Part shown: piece by piece, positions 27,312 through 35,372 of the stretch
Numbering within the stretch: position 1 is the stretch's first letter
Layout of the letters: every line of letters begins with the position of its first letter
Source: Vagococcus bubulae
GTDB lineage: Bacteria; Bacillota; Bacilli; Lactobacillales; Vagococcaceae
Length of the DNA: 64,000 nucleotides
Reading direction: 5' to 3'
NCBI RefSeq assembly: GCF_003950315.1
Contig: NZ_NGJT01000002.1
Location: 1 to 64,000 of the forward strand
Notes under the pieces: generated by a model
Told to the model about the DNA's origin: nothing
What the model saw: the letters and a program-made list of their open reading frames with translations, nothing else
Databases searched by the model: none
Position numbers and translations under genes: made by a program

Positions 27312-27387
27312 ATCTGTAAGTATGAATTAGTACCAATTTTTTGTATGATTAATTTATCAAGAAGAACAGATAAAAAGGAGAAACAAT

Positions 27388-28146
27388 ATGACTTTATTAG
27401 ACGTAAAAAATGTAAAGAAAACCTATCATACAAGATTAGGCGGAGCAAAAGTAGAAGCTCTAAAACAAATTAATTTTTCAGTAGAATCAGGCGAATATGT
27501 GGCGATTATGGGGGAATCTGGTTCTGGGAAAAGTACCTTATTAAATCTATTAGCAACGTTAGATAAACCAACAGCAGGTGATATTTTTTTAAATGGTCAA
27601 AACATGAATGACATCAAAGAAAAAGAATCTGCAGCATTTAGACGAGAACATTTAGGGTTTGTGTTTCAACAATTTAACCTCTTAGATACTTTTTCAGTTC
27701 AAGATAATATTTTATTGCCACTCGTTTTAGCAAAAATACCACTTAAAGATATGATGACACGATTAGATAACTTAGCTCCAAAGCTAGGGTTACATAAACT
27801 ATTAGAAAAATATCCTTATGAATTATCCGGTGGGCAACAACAACGAGTGGCAGCAGCAAGAGCACTCATTACGCAACCAGACATTTTATTAGCTGACGAG
27901 CCAACTGGTGCGTTGGATTCAAAAACCTCAACACAGTTATTATCTTTGTTTCAAGAGGTTAACCAAGAAGGGCAAACAATTGTTATGGTCACACACAGTG
28001 TTGTTGCGGCAAGTCATGCTAAGCGAGTGTTATTTATCAAAGATGGACAAGTCTTTAATCAAATTTACCGTGGAACACAAAATAATGATGATTTTTTAAA
28101 TCAAATTTCTGAAACGATGACGGTTTTATTAACAGGGGAGGCGTAA
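27388..28146 (+). CDS. ABC transporter ATP-binding protein (BceA-like)
   Basis: A 252-residue ATPase with Walker A GESGSGKST (about residues 43-51), signature LSGGQQQR (about 147-154), Walker B ILLADEP and H-loop MVTHS. It belongs to the MacB/BceA/LolD group that partners large single-chain permeases. RBS AAAAAGGAG precedes the ATG, and the permease gene follows one base after the stop. Together they would remove peptide antibiotics such as bacitracin from their lipid target. Substrate is inferred from the module type. Confidence 0.92.
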   Translation: MTLLDVKNVKKTYHTRLGGAKVEALKQINFSVESGEYVAIMGESGSGKSTLLNLLATLDKPTAGDIFLNGQNMNDIKEKESAAFRREHLGFVFQQFNLLDTFSVQDNILLPLVLAKIPLKDMMTRLDNLAPKLGLHKLLEKYPYELSGGQQQRVAAARALITQPDILLADEPTGALDSKTSTQLLSLFQEVNQEGQTIVMVTHSVVAASHAKRVLFIKDGQVFNQIYRGTQNNDDFLNQISETMTVLLTGEA

Positions 28147-28147
28147 T

Positions 28148-30130
28148 ATGTTTTATTCAAAATTAGCCTTAACCAATTTGAAGAACAATAAAAAAGCTTA
28201 TGCTCCATTCATTTTATCTATGATATTCTTAGTTGATGTGAATGTGATTATGCAAATTCTGTTAAACAATGATGGGATGAATACGTTACCTGGAGCAGAT
28301 TCAGCAAAATCATTGTTTGGATTTGGTTCGATTGTGATTATGATTTTTACCGTAATATTTTCTCTTTATACCAACAGTTTTTTACTCAAACAACGTAAAA
28401 AAGAATTGGGTCTTTACAATATACTGGGAATGGGAAAACGAGAGTTAGGAAAGATTCTGTTTATCGAATCTATCATGGTTTCTTTATTTTCTATAGTAAT
28501 GGGGATATTTACTGGAATTATTTTTTCAAAACTATCCTTTCTAATATTGAAGAAAATGACAGGATTTGGAGATGGATTTACTTATAGTTTAAATATAATG
28601 AGTTTGGGCTATATCATCTTATTCTTTGTTGGCATCTTTTTATTACTGTATGTCATCAATATGATTCAACTAAAATTAGTGAATCCTCTTGAATTATTAA
28701 AAGGAACTCAAACAGGTGAAAAAGAACCGAAAGTAAAATGGCTGACAGGTATATTAGGAATTATCTGTATTGGTGCAGGGTACTATATGTCAGTCACTAT
28801 TGAATCTCCTTTAAAAGCGATTAGTTTATTTTTTATTGCGATTTTACTCGTGATTTTTGGGACGTATGCACTATTTATGGCAAGTAGCATCATGATTTTA
28901 AAATTATTAAAACGTCGAAAATCATATTATTACCAACCCACTCATTTTATTGCCATCTCTAACATGATGTATCGTATGAAGCAAAATGCTGTGGGACTAG
29001 CAAGTATTAGCATTTTAAGTACTATGGTGTTGGTGACACTTAGTACAACAGGAAGTTTGTTTTTTGGGATGGATAATGTGATAAAAAATCGCAATCCATA
29101 TGATATCAGTCTTATTGTGCCTCAAGATAAAGTAAAAGAGGTCGAAACCTTATTTAAGACAGAAGCTAAGAAATATGATCTTTCATTAAAAGAAGTCGAT
29201 CATGCAAATCTATCTGATGGGTTAATGGTAATTAAAGATAAAAATCACTATAATTTACTATCTAAAGAAACTAAGAATTTAAATGACTTTAGCAAATCAG
29301 AGTCTTTAAATTTTATGACACAAGACGAGTACAACCGTTTAGAAAAAGCTGGATTAAAGCTTAAAGATGATGAGATTGCCTTATATAGTATGAATGGAAA
29401 ATTTGAAGGAGAGTTAGCGTCATTTGGCGACAAAGATTTTAAAGTAAAAAAAGTGATAGATAGCATCACGTTTATCCCTACAATCAGTGGAATTTCAAAT
29501 ATGCTGTTTGTTGTAGTAGCTAATCCAAAAGTGATGGAAGAAACAATTAAGGCTCTTGCACCCAATGATTATGCTGACTATTTAGAAATCGAACCAACAG
29601 TCTATGCGAATGTTACGGGAGAAAATGCGAATGAATTAACTTATGCAAAAGCTATGAAGAACCAACTAAAAGAAATGGGGCTCACGAACAGCTTTTCATC
29701 TGCTGCTATTGATAGAGAAGAATTACAAGCATTTACAGGTGGATTTTTATTTTTAGGGATGATTTTAGGACTTAGTTTTACATTGGCAACAGGGCTAATC
29801 ATTTACTACAAACAAATCTCTGAAGGAATGCAAGATGAGCACCGTTATGACATTATGCAAAAAGTTGGAATGAGTCATCAAGAAGTGAAACAGAGTATTA
29901 GAGGTCAAATCATTATGGTATTCTTTTTCCCAATTTTACTTGCGACACTTCATTTAGCTTTTGCGTTTCCTTTGATGAGTAATTTACTTATGTTGTTTGG
30001 TTTAAGTGACAAAAAGCTATTCATGATTATCTGTGTCATTATGGTAGGCATATTCTTACTGATTTATCTAGTAATGTATGCTCAAACATCAAAAGTATAT
30101 TATCGTTTAGTTGAAAGAAAAGCGATATAA
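28148..30130 (+). CDS. FtsX/MacB-type ABC permease (BceB-like)
   Basis: A 660-residue permease with ten predicted helices in the BceB arrangement: one helix pair at the start, two FtsX-like blocks (about 55-160 and 560-655), and a large extracellular domain (about residues 315-530) between helices 7 and 8. That external domain is the diagnostic feature of BceB transporters and forms part of peptide sensing with the kinase. Length matches (about 640-670). A terminator follows 8 bases after the stop. Confidence 0.92.
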   Translation: MFYSKLALTNLKNNKKAYAPFILSMIFLVDVNVIMQILLNNDGMNTLPGADSAKSLFGFGSIVIMIFTVIFSLYTNSFLLKQRKKELGLYNILGMGKRELGKILFIESIMVSLFSIVMGIFTGIIFSKLSFLILKKMTGFGDGFTYSLNIMSLGYIILFFVGIFLLLYVINMIQLKLVNPLELLKGTQTGEKEPKVKWLTGILGIICIGAGYYMSVTIESPLKAISLFFIAILLVIFGTYALFMASSIMILKLLKRRKSYYYQPTHFIAISNMMYRMKQNAVGLASISILSTMVLVTLSTTGSLFFGMDNVIKNRNPYDISLIVPQDKVKEVETLFKTEAKKYDLSLKEVDHANLSDGLMVIKDKNHYNLLSKETKNLNDFSKSESLNFMTQDEYNRLEKAGLKLKDDEIALYSMNGKFEGELASFGDKDFKVKKVIDSITFIPTISGISNMLFVVVANPKVMEETIKALAPNDYADYLEIEPTVYANVTGENANELTYAKAMKNQLKEMGLTNSFSSAAIDREELQAFTGGFLFLGMILGLSFTLATGLIIYYKQISEGMQDEHRYDIMQKVGMSHQEVKQSIRGQIIMVFFFPILLATLHLAFAFPLMSNLLMLFGLSDKKLFMIICVIMVGIFLLIYLVMYAQTSKVYYRLVERKAI

Positions 30131-30137
30131 ATTAGTG

Positions 30138-30171
30138 ACTACTGTATAGATTATCTATATGGTAGTTTTTT
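30138..30171 (+). terminator. Intrinsic terminator after the BceAB-like genes
   Basis: ACTACTGTATAG pairs with CTATATGGTAGT (one G-U pair) around ATTAT, followed by TTTTTT. Confidence 0.8.
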
Positions 30172-30226
30172 AATCATTAAAAATTATCTATCATAACGTT
30201 TTTTCAAAAGTAAAATAATCATACTA

Positions 30227-30278
30227 TTGACTTATTATTGTAAAATAGGTATATTTTATGTTATAGAAAACGTTTAAA
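30227..30278 (+). promoter_or_regulatory. Promoter of the FMN-motif lipoprotein gene with a cre-like site
   Basis: TTGACT (30227-30232), a 17-base spacer and TATATT (30250-30255) form a good sigma-A promoter. AGAAAACGTTTAAA (30265-30278), just downstream of the likely start point, agrees with the CcpA cre consensus TGWAARCGYTWNCW at 12 of 14 positions. The promoter is plain; the cre call is weak because the region is AT-rich. Confidence 0.55.
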
Positions 30279-30294
30279 AAAGGTGGTTTTAAAA

Positions 30295-31698
30295 TTGAAA
30301 AAGTGGTTAGGAGTTAGTGTGTTACTAATTATGTTAAGTGGGTGTGGGAGTTCAAGTGAAAAAACGAACAAAGAAACGGATAAAGAAGTAACAGCAAATA
30401 CAGCATCTGTTATTGATAAGGATTCTGACAAAGTGGTTATGAACGGTCACGAGTTTGAGTATGATACATTATCAGGAGCTACAGTGGTTTCATCTAGAAA
30501 AGATGCTGTTGAGATGGATCCTGAAGAAAAAGCAGAAAAAATGTTTTGGACTGTACAACCACCACAAGGATTAATTGCTGGTGAATATTATTATGATGAG
30601 AAAGAATTTAATGACGGGTTTATTGCAACAGCTGATTTAGTGTTAAGTGGTAATGATATTGTACACATGGAATTAGATGAGATAGCACCTGATGATTATT
30701 ATTCTAAAGACTGGGCTGGAGAAGGAAAACGTCGATCTGGATATGCTGATTTCCAAGCTTCTAAAGATCGAACAAGTAAAACTCTTGTAACGTGGGTTAA
30801 TGGCGTGACGTTCCTTGAATGGCAAGCTCTTAAGAAAAATGGACTAGACATTAATTATGATACTATTTTTGGTGCATCAAACAGTGCTAGAGATGCGTTC
30901 ATTCCGTTATTAAAAGACATGTCTAAAGAGGTTAATACACCTTCTGGTGAGTATTATATTGGATATGCTGAAAAACCCAAAGATGGTATAACAAGTCGAT
31001 TGGAATTAGTATTTGAAGGCGATAAAATTGTGAAAGTAAAATATGATGAAATCTTTGCAGATAATAAAGATGAAATTAAAGATGAATCATTGCAAAAATA
31101 TGTGAGACAAAGTAAGTATGATTCGATGACTTATAATAAAGATACAAAAGATGCATTTAGAAAAATATCAGATGATGTATCAAAACAAATATTGGATAAG
31201 CAAAATCTAAAAATTGATACATCAAGTTATGACAAGGAGTATCAAGATAGTTTATCTGCTTTATTTAAAGACATTCAACCAGCTATTGATGAGTATATGA
31301 AGAGTGATAAAAAATCAACTGCTTCTGAAAGAAAACTTTATAGTGAAAAAGCAAAAGAAAATGACTATTTCAAAGACAAAATAGTTATGACACGTTTAGA
31401 TAGCAAGTACGACAAAGAAACAGAAAATTATTGGATTAATTTAGAAGTTGAAAATAAATCCGATAAAGAATATGCTTTTTCAACAAATAAATTTTATTTA
31501 TATGTTCATAATAAGGACAATGCTTATGATACATTGACCGATGAAGATGTACGTGATATTACATTGAAACCAGGAGAGAAAACAACTCTAGAATTAAATA
31601 TTAATCCAGTTTATACAACTGATACAGATGTATCATTAGTATATGATGGAACTGAAAATGTATATCTTAGAGTAGAAGTTCCACAGGTATCTGAATAA
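30295..31698 (+). CDS. Lipoprotein with FMN-attachment motif and PplA-like repeats
   Basis: A 467-residue predicted lipoprotein: hydrophobic signal, lipobox LSGC (Cys near residue 18), then a Ser/Lys-rich linker. Asp57 to Thr63 reads DTLSGAT, matching the Dxx(S/T)GA(S/T) motif at which ApbE enzymes attach FMN to Thr. A second copy at residue 189, DTIFGAS, is degenerate. Two similar beta-rich segments, starting around LIAGEYYYDE and PSGEYYIGYAE, resemble the FMN-binding repeats of PplA-type lipoproteins. The last 90 residues look like an Ig-like domain. Start TTG 30295 fits the AAAGGTGG site; an in-frame GTG at 30283 lies inside that site. It may be an extracellular electron carrier. Confidence 0.7.
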   Translation: MKKWLGVSVLLIMLSGCGSSSEKTNKETDKEVTANTASVIDKDSDKVVMNGHEFEYDTLSGATVVSSRKDAVEMDPEEKAEKMFWTVQPPQGLIAGEYYYDEKEFNDGFIATADLVLSGNDIVHMELDEIAPDDYYSKDWAGEGKRRSGYADFQASKDRTSKTLVTWVNGVTFLEWQALKKNGLDINYDTIFGASNSARDAFIPLLKDMSKEVNTPSGEYYIGYAEKPKDGITSRLELVFEGDKIVKVKYDEIFADNKDEIKDESLQKYVRQSKYDSMTYNKDTKDAFRKISDDVSKQILDKQNLKIDTSSYDKEYQDSLSALFKDIQPAIDEYMKSDKKSTASERKLYSEKAKENDYFKDKIVMTRLDSKYDKETENYWINLEVENKSDKEYAFSTNKFYLYVHNKDNAYDTLTDEDVRDITLKPGEKTTLELNINPVYTTDTDVSLVYDGTENVYLRVEVPQVSE

Positions 31699-31700
31699 TA

Positions 31701-31742
31701 AAAGCACCTACGCCTTAGTAAATACTTCGGCGTAGGTGCTTT
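31701..31742. terminator. Bidirectional terminator
   Basis: AAAGCACCTACGCC and GGCGTAGGTGCTTT form a perfect 14-bp stem with a 14-base loop. It sits between convergent genes, with A and T runs on either side. Confidence 0.88.
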
Positions 31743-32025
31743 ATTTTTTCTTTTTTTCAATTTGTTTAGTTAGTTTTTCTATTTTTTTCTTTTTTTGTTC
31801 AATTGATTTTTTTTGTTGCTGTTTTTTTAGTTGCTGTATTCCTTTTCCTGTTTTATTCAAAACAGAAGAGGAGGTCTCAACAGTTTTATTAATCGCTGTT
31901 GTAGATAATTTTTTTGTTTGCTTTAACACTTTTCCAGCAGTAATAGGAATGATTCTTGATTTACAGTAGCTACATCTTTTTTGATTTGGGTTTATCTCTC
32001 TACCACATTCTTTACAAGTAATCAT
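31741..32025 (-). CDS. Small zinc-ribbon protein with lysine-rich coiled-coil tail
   Basis: A 94-residue protein. Residues 1-22 form a zinc ribbon with two CxxC pairs (CKECGR and CSYCKS). The rest is basic: a middle Ser/Thr/Val-rich part, then a Lys/Gln-rich coiled coil at the C-terminus. RBS AAAGGAA fits the ATG at 32025. It lies 21 bases after the preceding gene on the same strand (32047-32979), so the two form an operon. Function is unknown. A similar zinc ribbon opens the proteins at 40474 and 42285. An overlapping reading frame on the other strand is an AT-rich shadow. Confidence 0.75.
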   Translation of the reverse strand: MITCKECGREINPNQKRCSYCKSRIIPITAGKVLKQTKKLSTTAINKTVETSSSVLNKTGKGIQQLKKQQQKKSIEQKKKKIEKLTKQIEKKKK

Positions 32026-32046
32026 TGTGTTAGTTCCTTTCTGAAG

Positions 32047-32979
32047 TTAATGAGGTTGTTTTAAAACAAGTGTTTCATTCATTGAAAGAAAGTCATTTGT
32101 TTGACTAACGCTTTCTAAAACATCTGTGACTGCATGACTAAACGGATTTGTGGCTTCTTTGAAATACCCATCGACAGCTAATTGTACATCTTTAGTCAAA
32201 ACAGTATCCATTTCTTTATTGTACATATCAAGAGCGTGGCTTAGGGCATAATGTTCTTCAAGTTCAGTATAACACTGAATTTGAATTTTAAAGCACTCAT
32301 TGAATAAATACAAGTTTTGAAGTGACTGATTAGCCAATTCAATTGTTAATTTATCTTTAAAACGGGTTTTAGTATTGATTAATTTGTCGACTTTATCTGT
32401 GAGCTGTTTATATAGCATGTGTTTTGTGTTTGTGACATCACTTAGTATAGCGAGTAAGAATTCTTGTTTAAGTTTTTTATCTGAGAAAAGTAAGGCTTGT
32501 TCCAACTTCTCCTTTGCAGCAAAAGCTCTTGCATATCGATCGTTTTCAAAGTTTTGCAAAATATCACTAATTCCTTGATTAAGCTCCTCAATTCCTTTTT
32601 CAATTTTTTGAAGTTTAACAAACAATCCAGCTGCTAACATAGCAGGCCCTAACATTGGAGTAACTATATCAGCTTTTATTGGTAGCTGTTTTACCATTTT
32701 TTTTGTTTTAGGATCTCTTACAATTGCTAAAGCATCACCATTAGCTTTTTGAAGAAACTCTAGTGAGCCTTCTGTAAGTTTTTTACCAATATCGGTAGAT
32801 ATATCGACTACATATTTTGTATCTGTTTGTAGACTTTCAACTAAACCAGGAATCATTAAAGAGATTTCTGCTAAATAATTCAATCCTTGTTTGCCTTTTG
32901 AAGGAGATGTCTTTTTGAAAAGAGGGCTTTTATTAATATCTAAATCTTTCGTAATTGTGTCTACTTCTTTTATTTCCAT
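32047..32979 (-). CDS. Unrecognised all-helical protein
   Basis: A 310-residue protein that I do not recognise. It appears all-alpha: a polar start, then helices with one hydrophobic stretch at about residues 104-122 (IVTPMLGPAMLAAGLF). This is followed by a coiled-coil-like segment (KLQKIEKGIEELNQGISD) and a helical bundle to the end. There is no signal peptide. The short hydrophobic hairpin followed by a helix bundle could suggest membrane interaction, but this is speculation. ATG 32979 is preferred over TTG 32982 because of its spacing from AGGTGA. It is co-directional with the zinc-ribbon gene and divergent from the HsdS/HsdM pair. Confidence 0.7.
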   Translation of the reverse strand: MEIKEVDTITKDLDINKSPLFKKTSPSKGKQGLNYLAEISLMIPGLVESLQTDTKYVVDISTDIGKKLTEGSLEFLQKANGDALAIVRDPKTKKMVKQLPIKADIVTPMLGPAMLAAGLFVKLQKIEKGIEELNQGISDILQNFENDRYARAFAAKEKLEQALLFSDKKLKQEFLLAILSDVTNTKHMLYKQLTDKVDKLINTKTRFKDKLTIELANQSLQNLYLFNECFKIQIQCYTELEEHYALSHALDMYNKEMDTVLTKDVQLAVDGYFKEATNPFSHAVTDVLESVSQTNDFLSMNETLVLKQPH

Positions 32980-33073
32980 CAAATCACCTCAATTAAATAA
33001 TTTACCTATATTTTATCACTTATGTTAAATGAAACATACAAAATAAATCGATAGTAATTTAACTAAAAAACTA

Positions 33074-33102
33074 TTGACTTATCTTTTTTATAGCGGTATA
33101 TT
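33074..33102 (+). promoter_or_regulatory. Promoter of the HsdS/HsdM operon
   Basis: TTGACT (33074-33079), a 17-base spacer and TATATT (33097-33102). The core, with flanks CTATTGACTTAT and GGTATATT, matches the promoter at 30227-30255. Confidence 0.7.
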
Positions 33103-33151
33103 ATGTATGTGATTTGTTACAATTTAAGTTAATTACTGAAAAGGAGAGGCT

Positions 33152-33715
33152 ATGAAGTTAAAAAAAGTATTAAGTATGAAGTTGGGATTAAATTTATCAA
33201 GACAAAAGGATAAAGAAGATATCCCAATATATACAAACAAGGATATGTTAGATGATTTAGAACAAATAGAAGTAGATAAACCAGAAGAAGCGATTATACC
33301 ATTTGAGGATGGAACACATACTGTTCATAGTGGGGATGTTGTTTATAATTTCATTAATTCAATGTGTGGCATTGTTAGCCAAAAACATGATGGAAAAAGT
33401 ATTAATCAAAATTTTGCTAAAATTATTTTTGATGATAAACACATAGATTCTAAATTTATATGTTATTTATTAAATGAGTCATCAGAGATAGAAAAACAAA
33501 AATTTATTTCTCTTCAGGGGTCTATTATAAAAAAATTATCGCCTAGTGTGATTTATGAGTTTGATGTTAGACTTCCTGATTTGGAACAACAACAACTAAT
33601 TGGAAATTTATACTTTGATTGGTTGAAACGTCAGGCACTAATAAAAAAAGAGCAAGAGTTAGAAGACAAGATGATGAAAGAAATGTTAAATAAATTAACA
33701 ATAATGGAAAAGTGA
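33152..33715 (+). CDS. hsdS: Half-size type I specificity subunit (HsdS-like, one target-recognition domain)
   Basis: A 187-residue protein resembling one half of HsdS. A single target-recognition region (about residues 25-145, with SGDVVYNFINSMCGIVS) is followed by one conserved helical segment (LPDLEQQQLIGNLYFDW and a coiled coil). Full HsdS proteins have two of each and about 400 residues, so this one would have to dimerise to read a symmetric, bipartite site. RBS AAAAGGAG precedes the ATG. It overlaps the region just before hsdM. Placement before hsdM is unusual but not unique. Confidence 0.75.
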   Translation: MKLKKVLSMKLGLNLSRQKDKEDIPIYTNKDMLDDLEQIEVDKPEEAIIPFEDGTHTVHSGDVVYNFINSMCGIVSQKHDGKSINQNFAKIIFDDKHIDSKFICYLLNESSEIEKQKFISLQGSIIKKLSPSVIYEFDVRLPDLEQQQLIGNLYFDWLKRQALIKKEQELEDKMMKEMLNKLTIMEK

Positions 33716-33723
33716 GAGAAATA

Positions 33724-35313
33724 ATGGAGAAAAATTTAACAAAGCAATTTATAAGTACAACTGAAACACTACGTACAAAGATGGATGCATCTGAATATAA
33801 AAATTATATTTTGGGATTGATTGTTTATAAATATTTATCAGACAAATTATTGTTGGAAGTGGTGGAACAATCAGGAGAAGAACTGACAGATTATTCAACA
33901 AAAGATAAGCAAACAACTCTTTATAAAAAGTTGTTAGAAGATAATGAAATCAAAGAAGATCTATTACAGGAGTTGTTAAATGAACTAAGTTATGTCATTG
34001 AACCTAATTATTTATTTAATGTATTGGCAGAACAAGCAAGAACTGAAACATTAAAATTAGATGATTTAAGAGAAGCTTTAATCAATATATCAAATAGCAA
34101 TCCATTTTTTTTTGGACTTTTTGATGATGTAGATTTATCTTCAAGAAAACTTGGAAATGATGAAGAACAGCAATTATTAATTATTAGCGACATACTTATA
34201 AAATTAAATGAAATTGATATGATGAATCATGATATCAAAAGTATAGGTCTAGCTTTTGATTCGTTAATTGATAAATTCTCTTTAGACTCGGGTAAACGAG
34301 TTGAAGATTTTTTCACACCAATCAGTATATCAGGCATATTAGCTCGGATTGTCACAATGGGGCATACGAACAAGCAGGAATTTAGTATATATGACCCGGT
34401 GATGGGATCCGGTTCATTGTTATTGAAAGTGGGAAACTCTATCCATCCATCGACAAGGGTCAAATACTACGGACAAGAATTAAATGCGACTACTTTTAAT
34501 TTAGCAAGAATGAATTTTATTATGCATGGTATCGATATGAAACAGGCTGTTTTGAATAATGGTGATACATTGAATAAAGATTGGCCAATTACTGAACCAA
34601 AAACATTTGATTCAGTGGTTATGAATCCTCCTTATTCAGCTAAATGGTCAGCAGATAAGTCATTTTTATCAGATTCTAGGTTTAGTGAATTTGATAAACT
34701 TGCCCCAAAATCAAAAGCTGATTTCGCCTTTTTATTACATGGGTTATATCATTTGAAAGACAATGGAACCATGGCAATCATCTTACCTCATGGCGTTTTA
34801 TTTCGTGGAGCGGCAGAGGGAGATATTCGTAAAAAGTTATTAGAAGATGGAAATATCGAAGCAGTGATTGGTATGCCATCTAACTTGTTTTATGGGACTT
34901 CTATTCCCACAACGATTATTGTGTTGAAAAAAAATCGGTTAGAAAAAGATGTTTTGTTTATTGATGCTAGTCGCGAATTTGAAAAAGAAAAATTACAAAA
35001 TAAGTTAACAAAAGAAAATGTGGATAAAATCATTGATACTTATCGTGAAAAAAAAATCATTGACAGATATTCTTATATTGCTTCTTTTGATGAGATTAAG
35101 GGAAATGACTATAACTTAAATATTCCACGATATGTTGATACATTTGAAGAAGTTGCACCACTAGATATCAAGGCGGTCAGTAACGAATTAAAAGAGATTA
35201 ACGCGAAGAAACAAGAGTTAAATCAAAAAATGTCAGCAATGATTCATTCTTTAGATGATCGGTATTTAGTAGATTCAAATGTAAAAGCTATCATTGAGTT
35301 GTTAAATAAATAA
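33724..35313 (+). CDS. hsdM: Type I DNA methyltransferase subunit HsdM
   Basis: A 529-residue N6-adenine methyltransferase. It has the N-terminal helical HsdM domain (from about residue 5), the SAM-binding motif DPVMGSGSLLL near residue 225 and the catalytic NPPYS motif near residue 302. It would methylate adenine in the site chosen by HsdS. Length matches the family. The start is uncertain: GTG 33712 overlaps the hsdS stop, but ATG 33724 (MEKNLTKQF) fits family starts better. No HsdR helicase-nuclease gene is found in the window, so restriction is not predicted from these genes. Confidence 0.92.
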   Translation: MEKNLTKQFISTTETLRTKMDASEYKNYILGLIVYKYLSDKLLLEVVEQSGEELTDYSTKDKQTTLYKKLLEDNEIKEDLLQELLNELSYVIEPNYLFNVLAEQARTETLKLDDLREALINISNSNPFFFGLFDDVDLSSRKLGNDEEQQLLIISDILIKLNEIDMMNHDIKSIGLAFDSLIDKFSLDSGKRVEDFFTPISISGILARIVTMGHTNKQEFSIYDPVMGSGSLLLKVGNSIHPSTRVKYYGQELNATTFNLARMNFIMHGIDMKQAVLNNGDTLNKDWPITEPKTFDSVVMNPPYSAKWSADKSFLSDSRFSEFDKLAPKSKADFAFLLHGLYHLKDNGTMAIILPHGVLFRGAAEGDIRKKLLEDGNIEAVIGMPSNLFYGTSIPTTIIVLKKNRLEKDVLFIDASREFEKEKLQNKLTKENVDKIIDTYREKKIIDRYSYIASFDEIKGNDYNLNIPRYVDTFEEVAPLDIKAVSNELKEINAKKQELNQKMSAMIHSLDDRYLVDSNVKAIIELLNK

Positions 35314-35372
35314 AATTAAAAAAAGTTGGTTAAAAAGGGATAAAGGGACAAGATATAAAAAAGGGGTTGTAG

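Noticed and set aside
31736-31969. Hydrophobic + strand frame rich in Phe and Ser
   Set aside because: It is the antisense of the Lys-rich zinc-ribbon gene, whose cysteine pairs and ribosome site are convincing.
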